A stretch of 45,591 bases of DNA from Actinomycetota bacterium (GTDB lineage: Bacteria > Actinomycetota > Acidimicrobiia > IMCC26256 > VFJJ01). The stretch spans positions 1-45,591 of the forward strand of contig VFJJ01000074.1 in the NCBI GenBank assembly GCA_009886115.1. Reading direction: 5' to 3'. Below, in pieces: positions 25,363 to 33,220 of this stretch. Position numbers and translations under genes: made by a program. Below the pieces are notes generated by a model that searched no databases, was not told where the DNA came from, and worked only from the letters and a program-made list of their open reading frames with translations. Numbering within the stretch: the first letter of the stretch is position 1; each line of letters opens with the position of its first letter.

Positions 25363-26088
25363 GTGTCGGTTCCGACGCCACCGACCGCGGGTCGTCATCG
25401 GCGCGACGACGAGCTCGAGGAATTGCGCGACAGCATCGTCGAGCTCGGTACCCTCGTCATGACCATGGTGCGGCGTTCGAGCGTGGCTGCGATCGCCGAG
25501 GCCGGTTCGATCACCAGCGTCGCCTCGATCGAGGACCAGTCCGTCGTGGCGTTGAGCCGCACTGTCGATGACCGTCTCCAGACGTTCCTCGCCCGCCAGC
25601 AACCGGTCGCCAGCGACTTGCGGTGGGTGTTGGCCGACATGCGCGTCACCCATGGGCTCGTCGGGATCGCCCAGCTGGCCCGTGAGGTGGTGGTCCGCTC
25701 ACATCGTGTCTATCCGCACGGTGTCGACCCCAGCCTCGGGCCGCTCCTCGAGCTCATCGCGTCACAGGCGATCGCCGAGCTCGATCTCGCACTGGAGGCA
25801 TTCCGAACGTCGGAGCTGGCCTTGGCTCGGGCCATCGAGGACATGAACTCCGTGATGTCCGACTTTCAGCGGGAGTTCATCCGCTGCCTGATCGATCGCT
25901 CCGACGGACGCGACGTCGTCGTCCCCATCCAACTGGCGTTCATCGCTCGGTGCTTCGAGCACATCGCCCATCATGCAGTGTCGATCGCCGATCAGGTCGT
26001 CTTCGGCCAGACCGGCCAGCTGACGGGCGAACCTGGAGCGCTCCTGCGCACCCTCCCGACGATGGGCGACGGCGACATCGTGCTGTGA
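25363..26088 (+). CDS. phoU2: Second PhoU-like protein
   Basis: A 241-residue PhoU-domain protein, diverged from the first copy but with the same landmarks: ELEELRDSIVELGTLV, ARQQPVASDLRWVLADMRV, HGLVGIAQLAREVV and a second-half ARCFEHIAHHAVSIADQVVFGQTG. The second half keeps the metal-site-like E-x-x-x-H pattern (FEHIAHHA). It is placed after pstB, the classical PhoU position, so this copy may be the Pst-coupled one and the ppk-linked copy the specialised one; that is inference. GTG 25363 is used; TTG 25354, overlapping the pstB stop, is an alternative. Neither has a clear SD. Confidence 0.88.
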   Translation: MSVPTPPTAGRHRRDDELEELRDSIVELGTLVMTMVRRSSVAAIAEAGSITSVASIEDQSVVALSRTVDDRLQTFLARQQPVASDLRWVLADMRVTHGLVGIAQLAREVVVRSHRVYPHGVDPSLGPLLELIASQAIAELDLALEAFRTSELALARAIEDMNSVMSDFQREFIRCLIDRSDGRDVVVPIQLAFIARCFEHIAHHAVSIADQVVFGQTGQLTGEPGALLRTLPTMGDGDIVL

Positions 26089-26105
26089 GGAGTGCGTGAC
26101 GGGTC

Positions 26106-26124
26106 GGGCTCGGCTCTCGAGCCC
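26106..26124. terminator. Hairpin between phoU2 and the histidine kinase gene
   Basis: GGGCTCG (26106-26112), loop GCTCT, CGAGCCC (26118-26124), a 7-bp stem placed between two convergent genes. Confidence 0.55.
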
Positions 26125-26132
26125 TCAGCGGC

Positions 26133-27371
26133 TCAGAAGCCGTCGAGCGGGATCGTGATCGTGAACGTCGACCCGACTCCTTCTTCGGACTCGACAGACA
26201 CCATGCCGCCGTGGCCTTCGGCCACATGGCGGACGAAGGCCAGGCCCAGACCCGTCCCACCCGTAGCTCGGGCCCGCGCCCGGTCGACCCGGTAGAACCG
26301 CTCGAAGATCCGCTCGCAGTCGCGAGCCGGGATCCCGCAGCCCCGGTCGCTCACCCGGATCACGATCGTGGAATCAGCCATGGACGCCCCGACATCGACG
26401 ATCGAGCCTGGCTCCGAGTACTTGAGTGCGTTGTCGAGCAGGTTGTACACGGCGCTGACGAGGCGGCGCCGGTCGACCAGCACCCGTCGATCGGGAACGC
26501 ACTCGACCACGTGCACATCGATCTTGGCGACACCGGCCGCGGCTTGGATGCGCTCCACCGCCTCGATCACGATGCGCCCGAGCGACACCGACTCCCGGGG
26601 AAGCTCGTCGAGGGTCTCGAGGATGCTCAGGTCGAGCAGGTCGTGAACGATCCGCCCGAGGCGCTCAGCCTCGGTGGCCAGGTGTTCAGCGAGCTGATGG
26701 ATCGTCGCGGGATCGTCCTCCTCCGCCAGCGTGTCGGCGAGCACGGCGAGCGCCCCGATGGGCGTCCTCAGCTCATGGCTCACGTTGGCCACGAAGTCGC
26801 GTCGCACGTCGGCCAGCCGCCGGATTTCCGACACGTCACGGATCACCACGACCGCGCCGCTCGGGGCCTCGCCATCATCAGTGGTGAGCGGCCGGGCCCT
26901 GACCTCGAGGACCTGCCGGGGCGGACCGACGAGCACCACCTCCTTGCGGAGATCGACATCGGCACCGAGACCCGACAACACGGCGCCGACGAGCTCGCGT
27001 GTCGCGGCCTCGACGAGCGCATCGCCGTGACGTGCGCTCTCGTAGCGCCGGGCGATGGCGTTGCGCACGACGGGCTCGCCGTCCTCGTCGGCCACCACGA
27101 TACCCATCGGCAAGCCATCGATCGCAGCCTCGAGGCGCCGCCGGTCGGACTCCTCGTCGTCGCGCTGAGCCAGCACCCGAGCCGCCGCCCGGTCGACGGC
27201 GACGATGGCATCCTCGTGATCGAGCGGAACCGTCGTGTCGCTCACGGCCGAGCGCACGTCGAGCCGATCGACGAGCGCCGCGACCGCTCGAGCATGACGC
27301 CGGGACGATCGCCGCCACAACACAGCCGTGGCCACCGTCGCCAGAGCGAACAGAACAGCCAGGATCGTCAT
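26133..27371 (-). CDS. Sensor histidine kinase, PhoR/SenX3-like
   Basis: A 412-residue kinase. One hydrophobic helix at the N-terminus (about 2-19) leaves almost no outer domain, then a linker with a PAS-like domain (about 78-185). The H-box is ANVSHELRTPIGAL (His199), the N-box NLLDNALKYS, G1 DRGCGIP, the F-box FERFYRVD and G2 GTGLGLAFVRHV. The SenX3/PhoR type senses phosphate status through PhoU and Pst rather than directly. It is convergent with the second phoU. No response regulator gene lies beside it in this window, which is unusual since senX3-regX3 and phoR-phoP are normally paired. Confidence 0.9.
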   Translation of the reverse strand: MTILAVLFALATVATAVLWRRSSRRHARAVAALVDRLDVRSAVSDTTVPLDHEDAIVAVDRAAARVLAQRDDEESDRRRLEAAIDGLPMGIVVADEDGEPVVRNAIARRYESARHGDALVEAATRELVGAVLSGLGADVDLRKEVVLVGPPRQVLEVRARPLTTDDGEAPSGAVVVIRDVSEIRRLADVRRDFVANVSHELRTPIGALAVLADTLAEEDDPATIHQLAEHLATEAERLGRIVHDLLDLSILETLDELPRESVSLGRIVIEAVERIQAAAGVAKIDVHVVECVPDRRVLVDRRRLVSAVYNLLDNALKYSEPGSIVDVGASMADSTIVIRVSDRGCGIPARDCERIFERFYRVDRARARATGGTGLGLAFVRHVAEGHGGMVSVESEEGVGSTFTITIPLDGF

Positions 27372-27437
27372 CGAGGCCCCGAGTGGGGCACGCCCCGGCT
27401 GGACCAGCCGAGCCTCGCGAGCACCATCACCGCTCGT

Positions 27438-28241
27438 TCAGCGCCCGAGATCGGAATGCCGGCCGAGGGCCGCGTGCACGATCGCGGCGACATCACCGTC
27501 GTCGTCGACAGAACCAGCCGCATACACCGATCGCAATCGGGTCACGGTGATCCACCCGTCCTCGATGAGGCCCCGATCGGAGTTGGGGTCGACGTCGCGC
27601 AGGCGATCGGCGAACCGGAGCTCGAGCACCCCCTCGCCGGCGACGTCGAACGCGGTACGCACCGTCCCGAACCTCGCGAGCGGGGCCGCGGTCACGCCGG
27701 CGATCGACTCGTCAGGCCGGTCGGGTACGTTCAGGTTCACCACGGTGCCGGCAGGCTCGAGCGCGAGCCAGTCGATGAGCGACGCGGCAGCCCGGGCCGC
27801 AGTCTCGAACCGACGGCCGTCGGCGCTCACGGCGATCGCCGAGATCCCGAAGACCCCGGCGGTCAGCGCCGCCCCGACGGTCCCCGAGAACAGCACAGCG
27901 GTGCCGGTGTTGGCGCCGTCGTTGATGCCCGAGACGATCAGGTCGGGATGGGCTCCTCCCATCCCGTGGAACCCGCCCAGGATGGCCGTCATCACGCACA
28001 TGGCGGGCGGGCTGTGGACGGCAAAGCCCCTGAGCCGGAGCCCGTCGGCGACGATGAGCTCCCGCTCTTCGAAGAGCACCTGGCGGGTCAGGTGCACCGG
28101 ACCCAGCGCCGCTCCCGAGCCCGAGGCGTCGTACGACGGCGCCACGACGACCACCTCGTGGTCGAGGCTGGCCAGGGCCCCGGCGAGCACGAGGATCCCG
28201 GGCGCGTCGATGCCGTCGTCGTTGGTCACCAGGATGCGCAC
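27438..28241 (-). CDS. surE: 5'/3'-nucleotidase SurE
   Basis: A 267-residue SurE. The N-terminal VTNDDGIDAPG provides the metal-binding Asp pair, followed by VVAPSYDASGSGAAL and SGINDGANTGTAVLFSGTVGAA, the family hallmarks. SurE removes phosphate from nucleoside monophosphates and in some bacteria also cleaves short polyphosphate, which would suit the neighbourhood. GTG 28241 is the start, with a TACCAT box exactly 6 nt before it on the minus strand, so translation is probably leaderless. It is divergent from a membrane protein. Confidence 0.93.
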   Translation of the reverse strand: MRILVTNDDGIDAPGILVLAGALASLDHEVVVVAPSYDASGSGAALGPVHLTRQVLFEERELIVADGLRLRGFAVHSPPAMCVMTAILGGFHGMGGAHPDLIVSGINDGANTGTAVLFSGTVGAALTAGVFGISAIAVSADGRRFETAARAAASLIDWLALEPAGTVVNLNVPDRPDESIAGVTAAPLARFGTVRTAFDVAGEGVLELRFADRLRDVDPNSDRGLIEDGWITVTRLRSVYAAGSVDDDGDVAAIVHAALGRHSDLGR

Positions 28242-28363
28242 TCGACGATGGTAGGTGGTGCGGTCATGCGTCCGGCAGTCGCAGCGATGCCCTGTACCGC
28301 CGAAAGAACGAGCGATGCCGTCACGGGTTCGAGCACCCGGCGACTGGGCTACCTTCGCTGGTC

Positions 28364-29539
28364 GTGCCCGCCGATGAGATCAGCCGAGCCGAGCTCGAAG
28401 CCGCGACCGAGCGCTGGTTCCTCAGGCGCGGCATCCCCCACTTCACCGATGACTACGACGCCCGCACGAACGTGCTCACACGGGCGTTGCCGGTGCTGGT
28501 CCTGGTGTTCCTCGTCGAGCTCACCGCAGCTCTGAGCGCTGCGTGGTCATGGTGGGTCAACGGCTTGGCCGCCCTGGGTGGCTTCGGCGTCCTCGTGACC
28601 GCGTGGGGTGCCGCCAACCGGTTGCGCTCCCGAGCGTTCTTCGCCCGTCCCGATCATGTCGGCTTCGCCGAGGTGGCGGTGTTCGTGGTGGCTCCGGCGG
28701 GGCTGCCATTGATCTTCGGTGGTGACACGCTCGACGCCGAGCTGATAGCGGCGGGCAACCTGGCGTTCATCGTCGTCGCGTACTTCACGACGTCGTTCGG
28801 TCTCGTCCCGATGCTTCGCTGGGCAACCTTGCGCATCTTTCGCGAGCTCGGCGCCACGGTCAGGCTCGGCACCCGGGCCTTGCCCCTGATGCTCTTGTTC
28901 TTCACGTTCTTGTTCATCAACGCCGAGGTGTGGCAGGTCGGCCACGATCTCGAGGGCCCGTTCCTCGCGGCGGTCATCTCCCTCATCCTCTTCACCGGCG
29001 TGGCGTTCCTGGCGGCACGGCTGCCCCGGGAGATCGAGCAGCTCGCCCGCTTCGAGTACATCGGGTCCTCGACGGCCCTGATCGTCGGCACCCCCGTCGA
29101 GCACGTGGTGGTCGACCGCGATGCGATCGACTCTGTGGTGCCCTTGAGTCGACGGGAATGGGGCAACGTGGCCCTGGTGCTCGTGTTTGCCCAAGGTCTG
29201 CAGGCCGTCCTCGTGAGCGTGACGCTGGGCGTGTTCTTCGTGGTGTTCGGGCTCCTCACGATCACCCCGGCGACGATCGAGGTGTGGACCACGGCGGCGC
29301 CGAACGTGCTCGCCGAGTTCGAGCTCTGGGGCCGGCAGATCGTGCTCTCACAGGAGTTGCTCCAGGTGTCGGCCTTCCTCGGAGCGGTGTCAGGCCTCTA
29401 CTTCTCCGTGTACGCGCTCACCGACAGCACCTACCGGGAGGAGTTCTTCGACGAGGTGTGCGAGGACGTGCGCGTCGCGCTCGCGGTGCGGGTGGTGTAT
29501 CGGGCCGCGCTGGCCACCAGCGACAGGGACACGGCGTAG
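28364..29539 (+). CDS. Polytopic membrane protein of unknown function
   Basis: A 391-residue protein with about 8 hydrophobic segments (roughly 46-66, 66-86, 101-115, 125-145, 166-185, 196-214, 271-300, 330-350). The N-terminus is soluble and acidic (EISRAELEAATERWFLRRGIPHF), and the cytoplasmic tail is charged (TYREEFFDEVCEDVRVALAVRVVYRAAL). No transporter signature or catalytic motif was seen, and I do not recognise the family. GTG 28364 has a TACCTT box 8 nt before it, a possible leaderless start. It is divergent from surE and precedes the hydrolase by 9 bp. Confidence 0.8.
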   Translation: MPADEISRAELEAATERWFLRRGIPHFTDDYDARTNVLTRALPVLVLVFLVELTAALSAAWSWWVNGLAALGGFGVLVTAWGAANRLRSRAFFARPDHVGFAEVAVFVVAPAGLPLIFGGDTLDAELIAAGNLAFIVVAYFTTSFGLVPMLRWATLRIFRELGATVRLGTRALPLMLLFFTFLFINAEVWQVGHDLEGPFLAAVISLILFTGVAFLAARLPREIEQLARFEYIGSSTALIVGTPVEHVVVDRDAIDSVVPLSRREWGNVALVLVFAQGLQAVLVSVTLGVFFVVFGLLTITPATIEVWTTAAPNVLAEFELWGRQIVLSQELLQVSAFLGAVSGLYFSVYALTDSTYREEFFDEVCEDVRVALAVRVVYRAALATSDRDTA

Positions 29540-29548
29540 CCTGGCCTC

Positions 29549-30508
29549 GTGCTGGCGCCGGCGAACGGGATCAGGATCTCCTACGACATCTCACCCAGGC
29601 CCGGTTCCGGTTCCGGGGCCGCCGCTACGACCACCGCTACGACCGGCGCTCGCCGTCACACGGTGGTGCTCTGCAGCGGCGCCGGTGAGGGGCCCGAGCA
29701 ATGGCGGATGGCCCTGGGACCGGATCTCGTCGAGGCCGGGTTCCAGATCGTGACCTACAGCTACCGGGGGATCGAGCCCTCGTCGTGTCCTGACGGTCCG
29801 GTCACGATGGCCCAGGTCGTCGGCGACGTCGTCGGGCTCATCGAGCACCTCGTCGACGCGGGCTCGGTCGAGGCGCCGGTCTCGATCGTCGGCTACTCCT
29901 CGGGCGGCTGGGTCGCCTGCGAGGTGGCGCGGCACCGCCCCGATCTGGTGACGTGCGTGTCGGCCATCGCCGGGATCGGACGCTCGCCCGCCTACGAGCG
30001 CCTGTGGCTGCACGGCCTGCTCGAGGTGGCGCGCACCGGGACGAGCCTGTCGCCCGAGGCGGCGGCCACGAGCGCCCTGCCCCTGCTCCTCGGCCCGTCG
30101 AGCATGCAGGACGATCAGATGGTCAAGAGCTGGCACCGACTCCTCGTGGGCGCCGCATCCGGGCCCTCCCCCACCGTGGACCATTGGGCCGCCTGGCAGG
30201 AATGGGTCGACGGGCCCGACGACAAGCACCTCGACGAGCTCCGGAGTCCCGTCCAGATCGTGGCCTTCGAGCACGACATCTTCCTGTCGCCCGCCCTGGC
30301 CGAGGCTGCGGCAGCGCAGATCGTCGGGGCCGACGTCGATCTGGTGATCGTCGACGATTGCGGCCACCTCGGCCTCTTCGAGCACAGTGACGTGGTCGTG
30401 CCCGCCATCGTGCAGTTCCTCCTCGACCATGCCGGCCCTGCCAGCGGCACCCGCGATCCAGACCTGGGCTGCGTTGGCGGCGAACCCCACGAAGGAGTTC
30501 ACGCGTGA
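29549..30508 (+). CDS. Alpha/beta hydrolase
   Basis: A 319-residue alpha/beta hydrolase. The nucleophile elbow is GYSSGGW (GxSxG, about residue 114-118), preceded by VVLCSGAGEGPEQW with the likely oxyanion region and YSYRGIEPSSCP. The acid is likely the Asp in FEHDIFLSP and the base the His in CGHLGLFEH. The N-terminal 40 residues hold a Ser/Gly/Ala/Thr stretch. Substrate unknown. A TAGCCT box (29537-29542) lies exactly 6 nt before GTG 29549, suggesting a leaderless start overlapping the end of the membrane protein gene. The stop overlaps the RraA-family start (GTGA). Confidence 0.85.
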   Translation: MLAPANGIRISYDISPRPGSGSGAAATTTATTGARRHTVVLCSGAGEGPEQWRMALGPDLVEAGFQIVTYSYRGIEPSSCPDGPVTMAQVVGDVVGLIEHLVDAGSVEAPVSIVGYSSGGWVACEVARHRPDLVTCVSAIAGIGRSPAYERLWLHGLLEVARTGTSLSPEAAATSALPLLLGPSSMQDDQMVKSWHRLLVGAASGPSPTVDHWAAWQEWVDGPDDKHLDELRSPVQIVAFEHDIFLSPALAEAAAAQIVGADVDLVIVDDCGHLGLFEHSDVVVPAIVQFLLDHAGPASGTRDPDLGCVGGEPHEGVHA

Positions 30509-31146
30509 TCACAGGCGATCAGAGCGAGATCGGGCCTGCGCTCTCGGCCCTGGGAGCTTCGACGTTGGGCGAGTCGGGTGGCCGAGCCATGGCTCCGAGG
30601 ATCAGGCCCGTGTGGCCAGGCGCAACCGTTGCCGCCGCGGCCTACACGGTGCAGTGCCCGCCCGGCGACAACCTGGCCATCCACACCGCGGTCGTCAATG
30701 CCCCCATGGGTTCGGTGCTGGTCGTCGATGCTTCCGATCGTCCCGAGCTCGGCTACTGGGGCGAGGTGCTCACGACCACCGCGAAGTGGCACGGGCTCGT
30801 GGGCTTGGTGATCGACGCCTGCGTTCGCGACGTGGATGCCTTGGAACGACACGGGTTCCCGGTGTTCAGCGCCGGCATCGCCCTGCCGGGAGCAGCGAAG
30901 GTCACCGGCGGTTCCAACGGCCGCGCCGTGAACGTAGGCGGCGTGCTCGTCGAGACGGGCGACTGGATCGTCGGCGACCGCGACGGGGTCTGCGTCGTGC
31001 CCGGGGCCGCCCTGACCGACGTGCTCGCGCGGGGACGGGCCCGGGCGGCCAAGGAAGATGGGTTCTTCAGCGCCCTGCAGGGCGGAGCGACCACGATCGA
31101 TCTCCTCGATCTCGACGCCTCAGCCGTCGACGTCGCCCCTCGCTGA
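30505..31146 (+). CDS. RraA/HMG-aldolase family protein
   Basis: A 213-residue protein of the RraA family. The central GYWGEVLTTTAKWHGLVGLVIDACVRDVDAL region has the Glu and the Arg-Asp pair used for metal and substrate binding by HMG/CHA aldolases and oxaloacetate decarboxylases; a GDWIVGDRDGVCVVP motif follows. In E. coli RraA itself is an RNase E inhibitor. The family cannot be split between enzyme and regulator by sequence alone, but the intact residues favour a small-molecule lyase. It is translationally coupled to the hydrolase by a 4-bp GTGA overlap, which hints at a shared catabolic step. Confidence 0.88.
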   Translation: MITGDQSEIGPALSALGASTLGESGGRAMAPRIRPVWPGATVAAAAYTVQCPPGDNLAIHTAVVNAPMGSVLVVDASDRPELGYWGEVLTTTAKWHGLVGLVIDACVRDVDALERHGFPVFSAGIALPGAAKVTGGSNGRAVNVGGVLVETGDWIVGDRDGVCVVPGAALTDVLARGRARAAKEDGFFSALQGGATTIDLLDLDASAVDVAPR

Positions 31147-31160
31147 CCACTCGGTGGCCT

Positions 31161-31200
31161 CCCAGCCCGAGATGGCCGGGGCCGATCGGGCCGGCCTGGG
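31161..31200. terminator. Complex hairpin between rraA and the Rieske gene
   Basis: CCCAG (31161-31165) and CTGGG (31196-31200) can enclose GGCCGG (31174-31179) with CCGGCC (31191-31196) and an inner CCGATCGG. It lies between convergent genes. Pairing is interrupted, so termination strength is uncertain. Confidence 0.4.
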
Positions 31201-31207
31201 CCGACGG

Positions 31208-31894
31208 TCACACGCAACCCGGGCCCCGAGCATCGTGGCCGGGAGTGGCGACATCGAACCCGACGCCCAACACGAGTCGGGTCCGATCGACCACCACGTC
31301 CATCGACGGGGTGAGATGCACCGGATGGTGATCGAGGCCACGGGGCGCCGGGCCTCCTACCTTCTCCCCCACCGCGTTGAACTTCGATCCGTGACACGGG
31401 CACTCGAACAAGCCCGATGACCCACAGTGCTCGGTGCGACACCCGAGGTGTGTGCAGCGCGCCGAGAGGGCAACAACGCCGATCCGGATCCCGTCGTGCA
31501 GCGAGGCGGGGTAGACGTCGAGGGCTGCGTCCACGTCGCTGGTACGGAAGGACACGACGAACACGAACGGTCGCTCGTCGTCGATCACCAACGGATCGGT
31601 CGAGGCGGCGAATCGTTCCTCCAGCGCGGCGAGGGAGCCGACGTTCGTGGAGCCGTTGGCCGCGCCCGCAGTCTCGTCCTCGCGCCACGCGTCGACGATC
31701 GCCGAGGCGCCGGCACCGCCCAGGACCCCACCCCCGATCCACAGGGCGCGCTGGAGGAACGGGCGCCGTCCCATGGCAATCGGCCGGCCCGGGTCGTTCG
31801 CGACCGCGCCAACGTCGTGACCGCCGTCACCGCCGTCGTCGTCGCTCATCGGGCCGAGGGGCAACGGCTCGAGCGCATCCAACCACCTGTCCAT
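31208..31894 (-). CDS. Tat-exported Rieske [2Fe-2S] protein
   Basis: A 228-residue Rieske protein. A twin-arginine signal or anchor (GRRPFLQRALWIGGGVLGG, about 43-61) follows an acidic 40-residue N-terminus. The cluster motifs are CTHLGC and CPCHGS, with 15 residues between the His of the first and the first Cys of the second, the standard high-potential form with a disulfide pair. The C-terminal part has PAPRGLDHHPVHL. Relatives are bc1/b6f Rieske subunits, but no cytochrome b or c gene is present. It is the last gene of an operon with an ECF sigma factor and an anti-sigma-like protein, its ATG sharing one base with the upstream stop (TGATG). A role as redox sensor for the sigma system is inference. 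Confidence 0.93.
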   Translation of the reverse strand: MDRWLDALEPLPLGPMSDDDGGDGGHDVGAVANDPGRPIAMGRRPFLQRALWIGGGVLGGAGASAIVDAWREDETAGAANGSTNVGSLAALEERFAASTDPLVIDDERPFVFVVSFRTSDVDAALDVYPASLHDGIRIGVVALSARCTHLGCRTEHCGSSGLFECPCHGSKFNAVGEKVGGPAPRGLDHHPVHLTPSMDVVVDRTRLVLGVGFDVATPGHDARGPGCV

Positions 31895-32532
31895 CAGGCA
31901 CCCCCTCCGCAGGCGTCGAGCCCGAGGGCCCCGATCGCTGCTTCGATTCGGCTCCCGAGGTCGTCGAGCGCGCGGGCGATCGCCCGATCGCCGTCCGAGA
32001 GGGGTTGGCCGGTCTCCAGTGTTCGGACGTACGCCGGAAGAAGGTCGTCGAAGAGTCGGGTCGACTCGGCAGCGTCGGCCACCATCGCGGCGACGGTGGC
32101 AGCCGCCTCTTCCGGAACCGCCAAGGCGCCGATTGCGTCGATCTCTCGGTCGGCGATGTCGCGCACCCGTTCCACGTGGGCCACCTTGACCTCGATCGGA
32201 TCAGCCGCCGACGGCACCACCAGGGCGCCGCGCTCGGCCGCGGACGCTCGACAGATCGCGTTGGCATCGATCCGGAACGACTCCGGCGTCGCGCCCACCC
32301 GGACCGACCCCGAAGGCTCCTCGGCCCTGAGCGCCCCGCCGACGAGCCCCACGATCGAGACGACGACGACGGCGGCGGCGCTCGCGGCGAGCGAACGTTG
32401 CCAGCGTCGGCGGCGGCGACGGGACGGAACGGCCGCAACGACACGGTCCCAGAGCGCAGCGGGCGCCGGCGGCTCGGGCCAGCGCTCGGCGATCTCCTCC
32501 AGCCGTCGTTCGGTCCCTCGCTCGTCAGTCAT
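31894..32532 (-). CDS. Single-span anti-sigma-like membrane protein
   Basis: A 212-residue protein. A short inner domain (1-37) with RRLEEIAERWPEPPAPAALWDRVV is followed by an Arg-rich stop (RRRRRRW) and one transmembrane helix (about 46-68). The outer part (about 70-212) is helical and holds two Cys, in NAICRAS and LDACGGG, placed to form a disulfide; this layout is like small secreted actinobacterial proteins with a conserved Cys near each end. There is no zinc-type HxxxCxxC anti-sigma motif. Position between an ECF sigma factor (8-bp overlap) and the Rieske gene suggests it holds the sigma factor at the membrane. Function by context only. Confidence 0.65.
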   Translation of the reverse strand: MTDERGTERRLEEIAERWPEPPAPAALWDRVVAAVPSRRRRRRWQRSLAASAAAVVVVSIVGLVGGALRAEEPSGSVRVGATPESFRIDANAICRASAAERGALVVPSAADPIEVKVAHVERVRDIADREIDAIGALAVPEEAAATVAAMVADAAESTRLFDDLLPAYVRTLETGQPLSDGDRAIARALDDLGSRIEAAIGALGLDACGGGA

Positions 32533-33094
32533 GGACCGCGTCCTCGCCGTGTCCTGCCGCCCGGAGCCGGCGCTCGATCGCGGCGAGGCCCCGCTTCATG
32601 TGGGTCTTCACGGAACCTCCGGCGATACCCAGGGTCCCGGCGATCTCCGACTCGCTCAGGCCCATCCAATAGCGCAGCACCAGGCACTCGCGCTGTCGGG
32701 TCGGGAGTGAACGCAGCGCGTCGACGACCTGGCGCTGGGCCGAGCTGCGCAGGGCGTCGTCCTCGGCCGAGCTGTTCGACAACGGCTGCTCCGGCGGATG
32801 GCGCTCGACCACCGATCGGTGTCGCCACCGGTTCCGGCACAGATTGACGACCGTGGTCCTGAGATAGGCGCCGGCCCGGTCGGGCTCGCGGAGTCGACGG
32901 CCGGCCACCGCCAGGCGTACGAAGGCCTCCTGGACGACGTCCTCGGCGGCGCCCGGGTCGCGGACCAGGACCCCAGCCAGACGCAGCAGGCGCGGGGCGT
33001 GCTCGGTGTAGAGCGTGGCGAGGTCGGCCGTTGTCCAGGACAGATCCGAGACCGCCATCGCCGTCGACGGTGGATCGGGGACGACCAGGGCCAT
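32525..33094 (-). CDS. ECF-type RNA polymerase sigma factor
   Basis: A 189-residue sigma factor. Region 2 is LYTEHAPRLLRLAGVLVRDPGAAEDVVQEAFVRLAV with the -10 recognition helix, and region 4 is ALRSLPTRQRECLVLRYWMGLSESEIAGTLGIAGGSVKTHMKRGL, the -35 helix-turn-helix. The layout is of the actinobacterial SigE-like/ECF40-50 type without extra C-terminal domains. ATG 33094 has a GGAGG 11 nt upstream; ATG 33058 is a shorter alternative. It is first in the three-gene operon with the anti-sigma-like and Rieske genes. Autoregulation is likely for the family but no promoter copy was identified. Confidence 0.92.
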   Translation of the reverse strand: MALVVPDPPSTAMAVSDLSWTTADLATLYTEHAPRLLRLAGVLVRDPGAAEDVVQEAFVRLAVAGRRLREPDRAGAYLRTTVVNLCRNRWRHRSVVERHPPEQPLSNSSAEDDALRSSAQRQVVDALRSLPTRQRECLVLRYWMGLSESEIAGTLGIAGGSVKTHMKRGLAAIERRLRAAGHGEDAVHD

Positions 33095-33220
33095 GGCGTG
33101 GGTGTCCTCCGGGGGCGGGCGGATCGATGGTACCGACACCTTGGGCGGTCGATCGGGTGACATCGACTCCCGTCGGCCGTCACATCGATCTGGGCCAGAC
33201 TGCCCGCGAGCTCGCCCCGA

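Noticed and set aside
26211-28535. A plus-strand open frame of 774 codons
   Set aside because: It is antisense to the histidine kinase and surE, both with complete family motifs, and has no domain of its own.
31208-31894. Rieske protein taken as a bc1 complex subunit
   Set aside because: No cytochrome b, cytochrome c or oxidase gene is nearby, and the gene overlaps an anti-sigma-like gene instead.
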